51,805 bases of DNA from Shewanella sp. CG12_big_fil_rev_8_21_14_0_65_47_15 (GTDB taxonomy: Bacteria > Pseudomonadota > Gammaproteobacteria > Enterobacterales > Shewanellaceae): contig NZ_PFGL01000049.1 in NCBI RefSeq assembly GCF_002783505.1, positions 1-51,805 of the forward strand, given 5' to 3'. Below are positions 27,401-36,220 of this stretch, piece after piece. The notes below the pieces were generated by a model. That model was given only the letters and a program-made list of their open reading frames with translations, did not search any database and was not told the origin of the DNA. Position numbers and translations under genes: made by a program. How positions within the stretch are numbered: position 1 is the stretch's first letter; the number at the start of each line of letters is the position of its first letter.

Positions 27401-28525
27401 TTAATTTTTGGTTTCAAAAAGGTGAAGATTAGACCAGTTGCAATAGCTGTGGATCTGTTCTTTTTGCTTAGCCGTAAAAAAACTTTGCTTAGATTGTGAA
27501 TCAGCCATAAAGGGTTGCGTGGCTGTTTTAGAGTGTATTAACTGGCATTGTTCGACTTGACAGCACTCTTCTTGAGAGAGATCCAACGAAAACCAGTTTG
27601 CGATTTTATTCGCTATCGCGGGTAACAACTCCCGATAATCCACGACCATCACTTGGCTACACTGACTCATCTCTAAGCCATAATCCAATAACAAGCGCAA
27701 TACCTTGCATTGATACTCCAGTATCGACTCCTCCTCTGGTACTGATAATTCACGGAATAAAGGTCGAGATGGTTGTCGCACCATATGATATCCAGCAGAC
27801 TTTTGCTGTGAGGCTAAGATCTCGACGGGGTCTCTAAGTAGCAATAACACAGGAACTTGAGGATAAAGTGATAGGATCAAGGGCCAAAACTGCAAATCCC
27901 ACGCATTCCATTTAATCAACAAATGCTGTTCAGGATGAAACAACTGACCTTGAGTGTTAATGCAAAATGTTAAAGCCGCACGTCTTTGTGTGTCTGATAG
28001 GCTCCCGTCCAGTAACACTTGAGTCAGCAAAGGCGATTCAGATAACACCCTGCATTTAGATAACCCCGCAAAACTGCGCGACACTAAGGTAGAGCCACAG
28101 CGGGAGAGGTGAAATATGAATCCGGCAGGCTGCACTTGTTCTACTAGTCCCGAAAGATTTGACGCAGGTAAGAGAGCGGTTTTAGGTTTGATCAAGGCTG
28201 ACAATAACTGACCCCGCACGGCAGAAATATGCTCCGAGTAGAATGGGCGAATCGGTTTTTCTGCGGCGGACATCCACTCTAATACTCTGCGTTTAGGGTC
28301 ATAGTCTGCTGGCGCCCAAAACTGGCATAAAAGGGAAAAATCTGGAGCTAAAGTTTGCCGATTCCCTGCCCACAAAATCGCCAGCAACGCCTCATCACCA
28401 TAATCTGGCAAACACCAAAATCGCCGCAAATATTGGCAAAACCCAACCATAGTCGTCGCCTTGCCTAGCTCTCTCAAGGCTGCGGGGTTATGGACTAACG
28501 ACCAATAGCATTGTTCTGGATTCAT
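27401..28525 (-). CDS. Sulfotransferase-family protein (first of two in the block)
   Basis: 374 residues. An N-terminal part of about 130 residues matches nothing I can name. The sulfotransferase core begins with the PAPS 5'-phosphosulfate loop GFIFHLSRCGSTLVSR (135-150) and continues with the 3'-phosphate motif LLLLRDPVEILASQ. The pattern is of bacterial Sulfotransfer_3-like enzymes and differs clearly from the second sulfotransferase at 24013. Its ATG overlaps the stop of the upstream methyltransferase/dioxygenase gene (ATGA), so the products are made together. The substrate is unknown; the setting suggests a protein. Confidence 0.82.
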   Translation of the reverse strand: MNPEQCYWSLVHNPAALRELGKATTMVGFCQYLRRFWCLPDYGDEALLAILWAGNRQTLAPDFSLLCQFWAPADYDPKRRVLEWMSAAEKPIRPFYSEHISAVRGQLLSALIKPKTALLPASNLSGLVEQVQPAGFIFHLSRCGSTLVSRSFAGLSKCRVLSESPLLTQVLLDGSLSDTQRRAALTFCINTQGQLFHPEQHLLIKWNAWDLQFWPLILSLYPQVPVLLLLRDPVEILASQQKSAGYHMVRQPSRPLFRELSVPEEESILEYQCKVLRLLLDYGLEMSQCSQVMVVDYRELLPAIANKIANWFSLDLSQEECCQVEQCQLIHSKTATQPFMADSQSKQSFFTAKQKEQIHSYCNWSNLHLFETKN

Positions 28526-30513
28526 AAGGGATACATGTTTATGTACTGCACCATACGCGGTAGTTTAGCCAGATTCGGGCTTGCGCCATGGGGCAAGGCA
28601 TGGTGCCAAATGATTAAATCCCCCGCTCTAGCCGCGATGGGTTTAACTGGCCAACGTGACCAATCCTGTTGCTGTAACTCTATATCAGACTTGTTCTGGC
28701 TACGCAGCCACTCCTCTATCTTGAGGTGAAATCCAGGGACGCAACAGAATGCACCTTGTTCCGCACTGGTATCGGATAAATAAATTAACCCTTGAGTCGC
28801 AAACTTAACGGGTAGCTGTAGCGGCATATCCCAGTGCATATCCGGACCAGGGAAGTGCCAAGTTTTTGTTTCGGGGGGATTAAAGCTGACCCTATCGGTC
28901 GTCATTACCAAATCAGTTCTCTGCCACAGCTGTTCAAACACTTGGCGGATTTTGGGCTCTTGTCGGTTCGCATCGAGTTGTGGATGGCGAAACAGCTGCA
29001 GCATAATTTTCTGCATAAATGCATGGGATTGATACCAAGTCGCGGGCTCCTGTTCATTCGCATCTAACTGTTGCCAAATAAACTCCCTAGCCTGGGCACA
29101 TTGCTCTGCCGAAAGCACTTGTGGGACCACTAAGTAACCTTCACGTTGCCAAAACGCAAGTTGGGCATCGCTGAGTACTTTACTCGGGTGTAATAGGCTC
29201 ACTTGGGTTGGCACAGTCCCTTGGGATAAGTCACGCAAATGTTGATTAATGCCGTCAATATCCGCGGCAGTGAGTTTAGTGATCTGTCGAATAGCATTGA
29301 TAAATTCTTGTGGGTTATCATATTGGTAGAGCACTTTCATGCCAGGCTCTAACCCCATGCCACAGAGATCCAGCAAGGCCTTATCTAAATGCCATTCATT
29401 AGCGAGTTCAGTGAAAGACTCACCCCGTTTACGCAGTTGTATTTTTTGCCAGAGTCGCTGTAGATGATAAATGCCTAAGCAGCTCAGATCATCACTCGCG
29501 ACCAGTGCCATGTTTTGCTCTATATACTCGAATTTAACATCAGGATATTCCCCTTGCTGATAGCTAAAGCTCACTCGACTCAAAGGCTTAAGCCAAAGTG
29601 ATTTTTTATATTGAGGCAAGGTCAATTGGGACTGATTTTCAGCTAACCCATGCTCTGCATACACTCGCACTTGAGTAGTGAACTTCAGAGTGACCGCTTG
29701 GGGATGAAAGTCGGGCAACAGCAAACTGCCAGCAAAGATACTGCGCTCCCCCTGAGCGAGCAGACGGGCATTGGGCAAATCGAGGCGAAATAACGGCCCT
29801 AAATAAGTAAGATCCTTGCCCTTAATATCGAGCCATGCATCCAGTTCAATCGACTCGGGAATCAAGCTGCCGCCCGCCCCCAAATAAGCCTGCAGATGAC
29901 TAAAGATCTGCACCTGAGGCTCCTGCTGTAACAGGTGCTTCATGGTTTCCGAGACAATGAGATCAAAGGTTTGCTCCGACTCGGGTTGCCAAAGGCTAGC
30001 ATCGGCACAGACAAATTCCCCCACTCGGTCGGCTAACTGAAAATGTTTAATCAGCTTAGCGACTTTATCTAACGAGGCTTGATGAATGTCGAGCAAAGTC
30101 ACTTGCACTTGACTCGCAGAAAATAACGGCAGCAAAGGCAATAACAACCAAGCAAATGGCCCAGTACCCGCATACAAAATCCGTACAGCACGCCCAGGAT
30201 TTAGCGCTAGCTTATCCTGAATCGCTTGATAAATACCCTGAATAAACACCCGCCCGCGTTCGGGATCTTCGGCGCACTGAGCCGCAGTGGTGAGTGATAC
30301 AGCCTTACCAAAAGGGGTAATACTCGCCTCGGTATCCCCAAAATACTCGGGGTGAAGCTCAATTTCCGTCATGGCGCATAATTGCGCCAGCATGGGATCG
30401 ATAAGTCGTTTAGCATCCCCTGCCGAAGAGGCCTGTAATAGCGCGTTGGCGAAGTGAATTAACGCTTTAATATCTGCACTCTGTCCTGATTCAAGCTCTG
30501 ATCTTTGCCGCAT
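28522..30513 (-). CDS. PRMT-like methyltransferase fused to a PhyH-type dioxygenase
   Basis: 663 residues. Residues about 60-330 resemble protein-arginine methyltransferases: SAM loop LYAGTGPF (113-120), then DLIVSETMKHLL with Glu189 in the place of the first Glu of the PRMT double-E loop, then GGSLIPESIEL. Residues about 460-663 are an Fe(II)/2-oxoglutarate oxygenase of the phytanoyl-CoA dioxygenase family: MHWD (His560, Asp562), HALPHG (His642) and Arg653, which would bind iron and 2-oxoglutarate. The middle (about 340-455) is of unknown type. The gene overlaps the upstream beta-hydroxylase by 23 bp and the downstream sulfotransferase by 4 bp. A double modification of the same target (methylation and hydroxylation) is inferred from the fusion. 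Confidence 0.82.
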   Translation of the reverse strand: MRQRSELESGQSADIKALIHFANALLQASSAGDAKRLIDPMLAQLCAMTEIELHPEYFGDTEASITPFGKAVSLTTAAQCAEDPERGRVFIQGIYQAIQDKLALNPGRAVRILYAGTGPFAWLLLPLLPLFSASQVQVTLLDIHQASLDKVAKLIKHFQLADRVGEFVCADASLWQPESEQTFDLIVSETMKHLLQQEPQVQIFSHLQAYLGAGGSLIPESIELDAWLDIKGKDLTYLGPLFRLDLPNARLLAQGERSIFAGSLLLPDFHPQAVTLKFTTQVRVYAEHGLAENQSQLTLPQYKKSLWLKPLSRVSFSYQQGEYPDVKFEYIEQNMALVASDDLSCLGIYHLQRLWQKIQLRKRGESFTELANEWHLDKALLDLCGMGLEPGMKVLYQYDNPQEFINAIRQITKLTAADIDGINQHLRDLSQGTVPTQVSLLHPSKVLSDAQLAFWQREGYLVVPQVLSAEQCAQAREFIWQQLDANEQEPATWYQSHAFMQKIMLQLFRHPQLDANRQEPKIRQVFEQLWQRTDLVMTTDRVSFNPPETKTWHFPGPDMHWDMPLQLPVKFATQGLIYLSDTSAEQGAFCCVPGFHLKIEEWLRSQNKSDIELQQQDWSRWPVKPIAARAGDLIIWHHALPHGASPNLAKLPRMVQYINMYPL

Positions 30514-31096
30514 AGACTAACTCCCTTAGCCAAGTATTCACTTCACAATCAATCACTAGGTTGATGCGTGCTTCCTGTCCTTTATTCTCGACCCAATGGA
30601 CTTGGTCGGCATTGATATACCAAAGCTCTCCGGCCCGCATAGGCACACGCTTGCCATCCACATAAAAATTTAACGCATCATTGGTTTGCAGTGGTAAGTG
30701 TAACCTTGCTTCACCCTGTGCTAAACAGAGCCCTATATCTCTATGGGGTTTAATCTCAGCGCCCGAATGTAAGCGCATCAAGCGCACGGATTTCACCGGA
30801 CAGGCTAAAGATTGGATCACACTGAGTAGCGCAGGGCTAGATTCGAGGCAAGGCAGATCTTGCCACTGTGATATTTCAGTGATGGAGAAGGCTTGCAAGA
30901 TAGGATGTGCGACTTGATACTCGGCGGCGCAGCGCAAGGCGAGCACATCCCAACCCCCTCGATGCCCTTCACGATAATCACGGTGATTCACATGGGACAA
31001 CCAATTTTGTCGCAGCAAAGCCGTTAGCTCTTGCTGTAAACTATGGGGGTTTGAAACTCGATCTAATAGGGCAAAAGAGCAGATATCCATATCCAA
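30491..31096 (-). CDS. Aspartyl/asparaginyl beta-hydroxylase family oxygenase
   Basis: 201 residues with the jelly-roll core of Fe(II)/2-oxoglutarate oxygenases of the Asp/Asn beta-hydroxylase family. The motifs are RLHSGAEIKPHRD (His118, Asp120 as iron ligands), LHLPLQTND, VPMRAGELWYINADQVHWVEN (distal His167) and ARINL (Arg177 for 2-oxoglutarate). Bacterial homologues hydroxylate free or peptide-bound amino acids. It is the first gene of the accessory block, divergent from yrfG, and overlaps the following methyltransferase/dioxygenase gene by 23 bp. Aspartate- and asparagine-rich calcium-type repeats in the giant protein are an attractive but unproven substrate. Confidence 0.85.
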   Translation of the reverse strand: MDMDICSFALLDRVSNPHSLQQELTALLRQNWLSHVNHRDYREGHRGGWDVLALRCAAEYQVAHPILQAFSITEISQWQDLPCLESSPALLSVIQSLACPVKSVRLMRLHSGAEIKPHRDIGLCLAQGEARLHLPLQTNDALNFYVDGKRVPMRAGELWYINADQVHWVENKGQEARINLVIDCEVNTWLRELVYAAKIRA

Positions 31097-31221
31097 GTGT
31101 CTTATTTTTAGGCAAAAAACGAATTACCCAAGCCTAGCACAAAGCGTTCAGCATACAAGATATACTGATTTCCCCCCCTGTAGACACTCAGCTTGGTCTG
31201 CTTAACAACACAGGAAATACC

Positions 31222-31884
31222 ATGTTTGACTGGAAGACGATTGATACTGTACTACTCGATATGGATGGCACGCTCTTAGATTTGCACTTCGACAACCATT
31301 TTTGGTTGAGCCTAGTGCCGCAGGAGTTGGGCAGACAGAGGGGAATAAGTCACGACCAAGCACAGCAATTAGTGGTCGATGCCTATGGTAAAGTGGCGGG
31401 CACGCTCGATTGGTATTGTCTCGACTATTGGCAGACGCAGCTTCAGCTCGATATTATGGGCCTACACCGCACTTTGGTTGACCGCATTCAGCTGCGCCAA
31501 GATAGCATGCCCTTCCTCGATGCCCTAGCCACAGCGGGGAAAAAGCGGATTTTAGTGACCAATGCCCACCCTAAGAGTCTTGCCCTAAAGCTTGAACATA
31601 CCGAGCTTGCGACAGGTTTAGATGCCATGCTCTCAAGCCATGAAACGGGTTACCCTAAGGAACATCCGCAGTTTTGGCGGATCCTATTTGAAAAATTTGA
31701 TTTAAATCCAAGTCGCTGTCTCTTTATCGATGACAGTGAACCTATACTCAATGCTGCGCGCCTCGCTGGGGTGGCCCATCAACTGGGGATCAGCAATCCC
31801 GACAGCCAAAAGCCGCTCAAAACCTTTAATGATTTCCCCGCGATTGACGATTACCACTTGCTCTTGGATGATCTTCGCCGCTAG
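31222..31884 (+). CDS. yrfG: GMP/IMP nucleotidase YrfG (HAD family)
   Basis: A HAD-superfamily phosphatase that in E. coli dephosphorylates purine nucleotides. The catalytic motif I is LDMDGTLLDL (Asp residues about 14 and 16), motif II is LVTNAH, motif III includes the Lys of YPKEH, and motif IV is CLFIDDSEP. The N-terminus MFDWKTIDTVLLDMDGTLLDLHFDN is nearly the same as in enteric YrfG. With hslR, hslO and pckA it marks the conserved backbone, here interrupted by the gsp operon on one side and the accessory block on the other. Confidence 0.93.
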   Translation: MFDWKTIDTVLLDMDGTLLDLHFDNHFWLSLVPQELGRQRGISHDQAQQLVVDAYGKVAGTLDWYCLDYWQTQLQLDIMGLHRTLVDRIQLRQDSMPFLDALATAGKKRILVTNAHPKSLALKLEHTELATGLDAMLSSHETGYPKEHPQFWRILFEKFDLNPSRCLFIDDSEPILNAARLAGVAHQLGISNPDSQKPLKTFNDFPAIDDYHLLLDDLRR

Positions 31885-31902
31885 TACCGAATTGACTCCC
31901 AT

Positions 31903-31927
31903 AAAAAAGGCACCGCGGGGTGCCTTT
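31903..31927. terminator. Bidirectional terminator between yrfG and gspN
   Basis: Nine-base-pair stem AAAGGCACC/GGTGCCTTT (31906-31914 with 31919-31927), four-base loop. Six T's follow on the minus strand and TTTCTT on the plus strand. It ends both yrfG and the gsp operon. Confidence 0.85.
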
Positions 31928-31951
31928 CTTGCTGTTCTTATCAACAGAGGC

Positions 31952-32713
31952 TTAGAGCCCAGGAATTCGCCCTTGATAAACCACAGGGAAATAGCCATCA
32001 CTCGCACGTTTACCTAGCATGCTTAAGGAGTTGCGCATATCTTCTGGTTGCTCGGCCGTTTCTTTAATCTTAGCCGCAACCTTAAGCATATTGCCTTCAT
32101 CCAACTGCAGAGTGCCGACAATCCCTAGCTGGTTTTTGGCTTCATCTGTGGCTAATTGCGCTTTACCGTCAACACAACTTAGGCCGAGTTCGATATTACC
32201 AAGAGGGTAATCGCCAAATTGGTTCTTCACATTGGTTTGATTTAAAAACAGTTTGCCCGTTAACTGCTCACACCAAGGCTTGCCCTGTTCTAGGGTTTCA
32301 ACCAGCAGACTCACCTCCCCTTGGATCTCGGTCCTAAAGGGCAGCTTGGCATTGCCAATCAAGAAACTATCGGGCGCCTCAAAGCGTAAACCCTGGGCGC
32401 TAATGCCGCCCATGGACCAAGTCACTACCCCTTTGGCACTCACAGGTGTAGCGCGGCTACCAACTTGAACATCGATGCTCACTTTACCTAACAACAATGC
32501 CCATGGGCTAAGCTCCCACCGCACTTGCTCGAGTTGTCTTTGCTGTAAGTTCAAGCTCTCAATACTGCCGGACCAAATACTGCCGCTCACCCCCGATACG
32601 CTCATGTTTGCAGATAACGGTGCTAGACTCAGCGCGATATTGGCAGGGAATAATGCCACTAAAAAAACTAAATAAATCAGTACGCCTATGATGATTTTCT
32701 TTATCAAACTCAC
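31952..32713 (-). CDS. gspN: Type II secretion system protein N
   Basis: GspN is an accessory inner-membrane protein of the T2SS. The 253-residue protein has one N-terminal membrane helix (about 5-28) and a large periplasmic beta-rich domain with the family motif SGVSGSIWSGS. A pair of cysteines (in WCEQL and LSCVDG) may form a disulfide. It is the last gene of the gspCDEFGHIJKLMN operon, 13 bp after gspM, and is followed by the bidirectional terminator. Some T2SS operons lack gspN; its presence here makes the set complete except for the prepilin peptidase GspO/PilD, which is not in the window. Confidence 0.92.
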   Translation of the reverse strand: MSLIKKIIIGVLIYLVFLVALFPANIALSLAPLSANMSVSGVSGSIWSGSIESLNLQQRQLEQVRWELSPWALLLGKVSIDVQVGSRATPVSAKGVVTWSMGGISAQGLRFEAPDSFLIGNAKLPFRTEIQGEVSLLVETLEQGKPWCEQLTGKLFLNQTNVKNQFGDYPLGNIELGLSCVDGKAQLATDEAKNQLGIVGTLQLDEGNMLKVAAKIKETAEQPEDMRNSLSMLGKRASDGYFPVVYQGRIPGL

Positions 32714-32726
32714 AACTACACCTTAC

Positions 32727-33203
32727 CTATTGCGCTAATTGGATGCGTCTAACTTTGACATAACCTGGCGCGTCGGCCTCCGCCAAATCCACACTTTCAA
32801 GGGACAGACCCTTTGTTTGCACTAGCTCGCCGAGGTAACCGAGTAAGGCATCGAATGGCACATCGTCCATCCACACTTGGATCTTATCGCCCTGGGGCTG
32901 CATGCGAGTGATCACTAACCCATAGTTGCCCGCAGTTTGGTTAACGACCGAACTTAAACTCCCCGAAGCAGTAGGTTTGACCCCGGCTTGCTTAAGGCCT
33001 GCGATTTTATTGGCCGTCTGTTTGACGTAGTTTAGGGTCTGTTGCTGCGCACTAAGATTACGCAGCGCATCCGCCTCAGCTTGAACTATGGGCGCCCAAA
33101 TGCCCCAGTAGAGCACACCAACCACTAAAAATGCGCCACCAAACCCGATTAACTGTTGCTCACGGGATGCAAGCCCTTGCCACCAAGTCCGCAAATTATC
33201 CAT
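32727..33203 (-). CDS. gspM: Type II secretion system protein M
   Basis: GspM is a bitopic inner-membrane protein that binds GspL and is part of the assembly platform. It has a short cytoplasmic N-terminus (MDNLRTWWQGLASREQQL), one membrane helix (about 19-36) and a periplasmic ferredoxin-like domain including SSVVNQTAGNYGLVITRMQP. The length of 158 residues is normal. One base separates it from gspL. Confidence 0.93.
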   Translation of the reverse strand: MDNLRTWWQGLASREQQLIGFGGAFLVVGVLYWGIWAPIVQAEADALRNLSAQQQTLNYVKQTANKIAGLKQAGVKPTASGSLSSVVNQTAGNYGLVITRMQPQGDKIQVWMDDVPFDALLGYLGELVQTKGLSLESVDLAEADAPGYVKVRRIQLAQ

Positions 33204-33204
33204 C

Positions 33205-34392
33205 TTATTTGCTCCTCAAGGTTAAGGTGCTGGTGACTTGATCTTCACCACTATTCATAGTGCCGCCATCCAGTTGGAACCGACGCCCAACAATCTCTTT
33301 AAACTTTTCAATTTGTGCGTAGTCCTTAGCGATGACCTGCATACGGATCTCGTTGCGGGCGCTCTCAAATCTTAAGGTATTAGGTTTCAGTTCTGGCACT
33401 TGCTTAAAGGCATCCTGCAGACCATCGAGCATGGCAAAAAACTCGGCGCCGCTACCTTGCCCCTGCAGCGAGCGCAATTGGCTTTTCATCTGCGAGCGTA
33501 GGTCCACTATCCGAGCGTTCCCCGGCACCACTTGTTGATAAATCGACTCACTCTGGGCTTTCAAATCGGCAATCTGGCCGTTCACTTGATATATGGTCAG
33601 CCCTTTGTTCACTAATGCCAGCAGACAAGCGACGGCAAGCACTATCGCGGCATTTTTCCACTGGAGTAGCTGCTTACTGTACTCGCGCTTGGGTGTATAC
33701 ACCCCAGTGAGTAAATTAACCGGCGCATGTAAAATGCCACGGGCGAGCACTAACATGGGCAGATCTAAGGGTTGAGGTTTAAGTTCGACCCCTTCGAGGG
33801 CCATCTCGGTATAACTCGCCACTGAGACTTCCTGCCCTTTATCGACGAGTTGCTTCATCGCCACGGGTAGCCAAGGCAGAGGCAGGCTTTGCCCCGTGCC
33901 TAGACCCGTTCTCAACAGCAGTTCATTACCAAAACTCATTGCCGCCCATTGGCATTCCTGCAATGGCAAGGCTAAACAATCGGGAACGATACGTTTCACT
34001 TTTAAGCCAGCTTCGGCCAAGCAACTGAGCCAAGTTTGCATCTGCTCGTGGGCGACCGCGATCACACTTAAGGCATCGCCACTGCGTGGCCCTACGGTAA
34101 AATGCATGGCGTCCACATCATCGGCGATGGATTCCTCCAACATAAAAGGCAGTGCCTTTAGGGCTTGGCGTTGGCCTTTTTCGGGCAGATCCACACTGGT
34201 TAATGTCATTGCCGATGCAGGCACCAGCACGTCGATGGGACGATTTCCCGCCCGCTCGGTTAAGGTTGATAAACCTTGGGCGTTGGCAAGTTCGCCTGAG
34301 GCGATAATTTCTTGTTCTTGTTCGGACCAAACCAGCCAAGAGCAAGCCTGCTCTGCGGTTCTGCCTAAGCGAATAAATAGCCGTTCACTCAC
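33205..34392 (-). CDS. gspL: Type II secretion system protein L
   Basis: GspL links the ATPase GspE to the inner-membrane platform. The N-terminal cytoplasmic part (about 1-245) has the actin-like fold (MSERLFIRLG, VDVLVPASAM-like segment, VDLPEKGQRQALKALPFMLEE). One membrane helix follows (about 250-270), then a periplasmic ferredoxin-like domain that pairs with GspM. The length of 395 residues is usual. It starts 47 bp after gspK. Confidence 0.93.
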   Translation of the reverse strand: MSERLFIRLGRTAEQACSWLVWSEQEQEIIASGELANAQGLSTLTERAGNRPIDVLVPASAMTLTSVDLPEKGQRQALKALPFMLEESIADDVDAMHFTVGPRSGDALSVIAVAHEQMQTWLSCLAEAGLKVKRIVPDCLALPLQECQWAAMSFGNELLLRTGLGTGQSLPLPWLPVAMKQLVDKGQEVSVASYTEMALEGVELKPQPLDLPMLVLARGILHAPVNLLTGVYTPKREYSKQLLQWKNAAIVLAVACLLALVNKGLTIYQVNGQIADLKAQSESIYQQVVPGNARIVDLRSQMKSQLRSLQGQGSGAEFFAMLDGLQDAFKQVPELKPNTLRFESARNEIRMQVIAKDYAQIEKFKEIVGRRFQLDGGTMNSGEDQVTSTLTLRSK

Positions 34393-34439
34393 AGTTTTTC
34401 TCCACCAGCTTCAACCTTAAAGATTGAGCGTGTTTGCTA

Positions 34440-35438
34440 TTATTTTTGTCCACCAAACTGACGGGTGAGCACATCCATTTTGTTGCCGCCGCCCTTTTTG
34501 AGCACACTCTCCATTCTAAAAATGGCGTTGTCGACCTTAGCGCCCGAGGCGAGGAGGAAATACTGACTGTCCACCACAAAGCTGGACTTCATCGCATCTT
34601 CCCACTTGATCGACCCCATGGAGGAGGATTCGTAAAAATCATCGATCTTGGCAAAACCATCACCGGGGCGTTGATTGATAATGCTTTCTGCCTCACCGAC
34701 GGATATCTGATTATCGACCATGGCGGCGAGCAGTGCCGCTTGCTCGACTTCTAGGGTGTTGACATTGAGCAGTTGTCTATCATTCCCCGGAATAACACAA
34801 ATATAAGGCAATAATTTCAGATAAATATCTTGGGTGTAACCTATCACGGCCCTTAACTCGCTGCGGTGGTTCATCAAGGTATTCGCGGCGCGATAGGGCA
34901 CGTTACGGGCTTCATATTCCGCATCTTCGGCGCCATAGGGACTCGCCACTGTGTCTTCATCGATGTAATCTTTTAGGGTTTGTGTGAGATGGTCTGCACT
35001 AAAGTCATCCATCCCTAAACTCACCAACAAGGCCTTATATTGCTTCGCCGCTAACGGCAGCTTAGGCTGACCGTTTTCCACCTCTTTCGTGGTCGCCGAT
35101 AGGGCATTTAAGTTAAAACAGGCACGCATGTCGGTGATCTTGCCAGCGATTTCACCGTATTCAGCCGGAAACACCACATCGGCCATCGCCCAATATTGCT
35201 GCCTGTGCACCCGACCCTCAGAGTCATCTAAATCTTGTTTTAAAATCTTCTTCGCCAGCTCTTCGGCGGAAATCGCATACCAATAGGCTTGATCGTACTG
35301 GGCTAAGTTTAAGGTTCGGCGCATCGACAACTGATTGCGACTGGTAATATTAGTGGCAATAATGACCACCATAGCCACAATCAATAGCACTACAATCAAG
35401 GCAACACCGCGCTGTTTAGACCTAGACTGGGTTCTCAT
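34440..35438 (-). CDS. gspK: Type II secretion minor pseudopilin GspK
   Basis: GspK caps the pseudopilus tip with GspI and GspJ. The prepilin-type N-terminus is RGVALIVVLLIVAMVV; as in all GspK proteins the Glu at +5 is missing. The large globular domain (332 residues in all) includes the T2SSK motif region VINQRPGDGF and cysteine pair. The ATG overlaps the gspJ stop by four bases (ATGA). Confidence 0.94.
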   Translation of the reverse strand: MRTQSRSKQRGVALIVVLLIVAMVVIIATNITSRNQLSMRRTLNLAQYDQAYWYAISAEELAKKILKQDLDDSEGRVHRQQYWAMADVVFPAEYGEIAGKITDMRACFNLNALSATTKEVENGQPKLPLAAKQYKALLVSLGMDDFSADHLTQTLKDYIDEDTVASPYGAEDAEYEARNVPYRAANTLMNHRSELRAVIGYTQDIYLKLLPYICVIPGNDRQLLNVNTLEVEQAALLAAMVDNQISVGEAESIINQRPGDGFAKIDDFYESSSMGSIKWEDAMKSSFVVDSQYFLLASGAKVDNAIFRMESVLKKGGGNKMDVLTRQFGGQK

Positions 35439-36220
35439 TCGCGGCCCTCTGCGTCTGGATCACCGTCTCCGGAATCGCCAGAATCTGGGTCACCGGAACC
35501 ATTGCCTGTTCCATTGCCTGCTCCATTACCTGAGCCGTTTTTATCTTTGTTCGCATCGTCCGGATTTTCGTCTTTATTGTCCTCATCCTTGGACTTTTCA
35601 GGTGCTGCAGCACCTAAAGGCAACAAGAACTTACGTTGGATTTTGCCTAAACCTTCAATTTCAATTTCCATGGCAATCGCCTTGGGCAGCTTAGTTGCCT
35701 CGACTTTACGCTCCCATTTATCTTCCATAAAGAAGGAGTATTCCACCGATAACACTTTATCGATAATCACAGTTTTAAGTGGCTCGGCGCCAAATTCGGG
35801 TTCTGGGTAGGGAAAATACCAACGCTCCAATCGCCCTTCCCGCACGACATAGGCCACCGACTGCAAACTACCTCGGGGCAACAATCCATCGGGATTTAAC
35901 CAACCTACACGGTAAAAAACTAAGGCTTCGGACTCCGACTCTAAAATATCATTGCCGGTCTGGAACACGGTCGAACCGCGCCCTCCCTCTAGCAGCCTAG
36001 GCGTACGCACTACCATTTGCCCTAGGTCACGCTCAATGGCACCAAAGCCCTGTTGCAACGCCTTCAAGCGTACCGAGAAATTACGGGTCACTTCATCATT
36101 GGTCATGACTGTGCTTAATACCGCATTGGCGGCTAAACCTATCATGGCAAAAATCGCAATCGCGATCAGCATTTCAAGCAGGGTAAACCCCCCGTGAGCC
36201 TTAGTTTGTTTTAAGGACAT
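35435..36220 (-). CDS. gspJ: Type II secretion minor pseudopilin GspJ with acidic low-complexity tail
   Basis: The prepilin cleavage site is HGGFTLLEMLIAIAIF, with Glu at +5. The globular GspJ domain ends at about residue 205 (LLPLGAA). The last 55 or so residues are a low-complexity tail of Lys/Asp/Glu/Asn followed by Gly-Asn and Asp-Gly-Ser runs (such as NGSGNGAGNGTGNGSG). Such a tail is unusual for GspJ (other GspJ proteins I know are shorter) and may be disordered or bind calcium. The gene overlaps gspI by 20 bp and gspK by four. Confidence 0.93.
   Translation of the reverse strand: MSLKQTKAHGGFTLLEMLIAIAIFAMIGLAANAVLSTVMTNDEVTRNFSVRLKALQQGFGAIERDLGQMVVRTPRLLEGGRGSTVFQTGNDILESESEALVFYRVGWLNPDGLLPRGSLQSVAYVVREGRLERWYFPYPEPEFGAEPLKTVIIDKVLSVEYSFFMEDKWERKVEATKLPKAIAMEIEIEGLGKIQRKFLLPLGAAAPEKSKDEDNKDENPDDANKDKNGSGNGAGNGTGNGSGDPDSGDSGDGDPDAEGRE

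Noticed and set aside
34434..34754. Plus-strand frame of 106 codons inside gspK
   Set aside because: Antisense of gspK, which has full family support; no ribosome-binding site.
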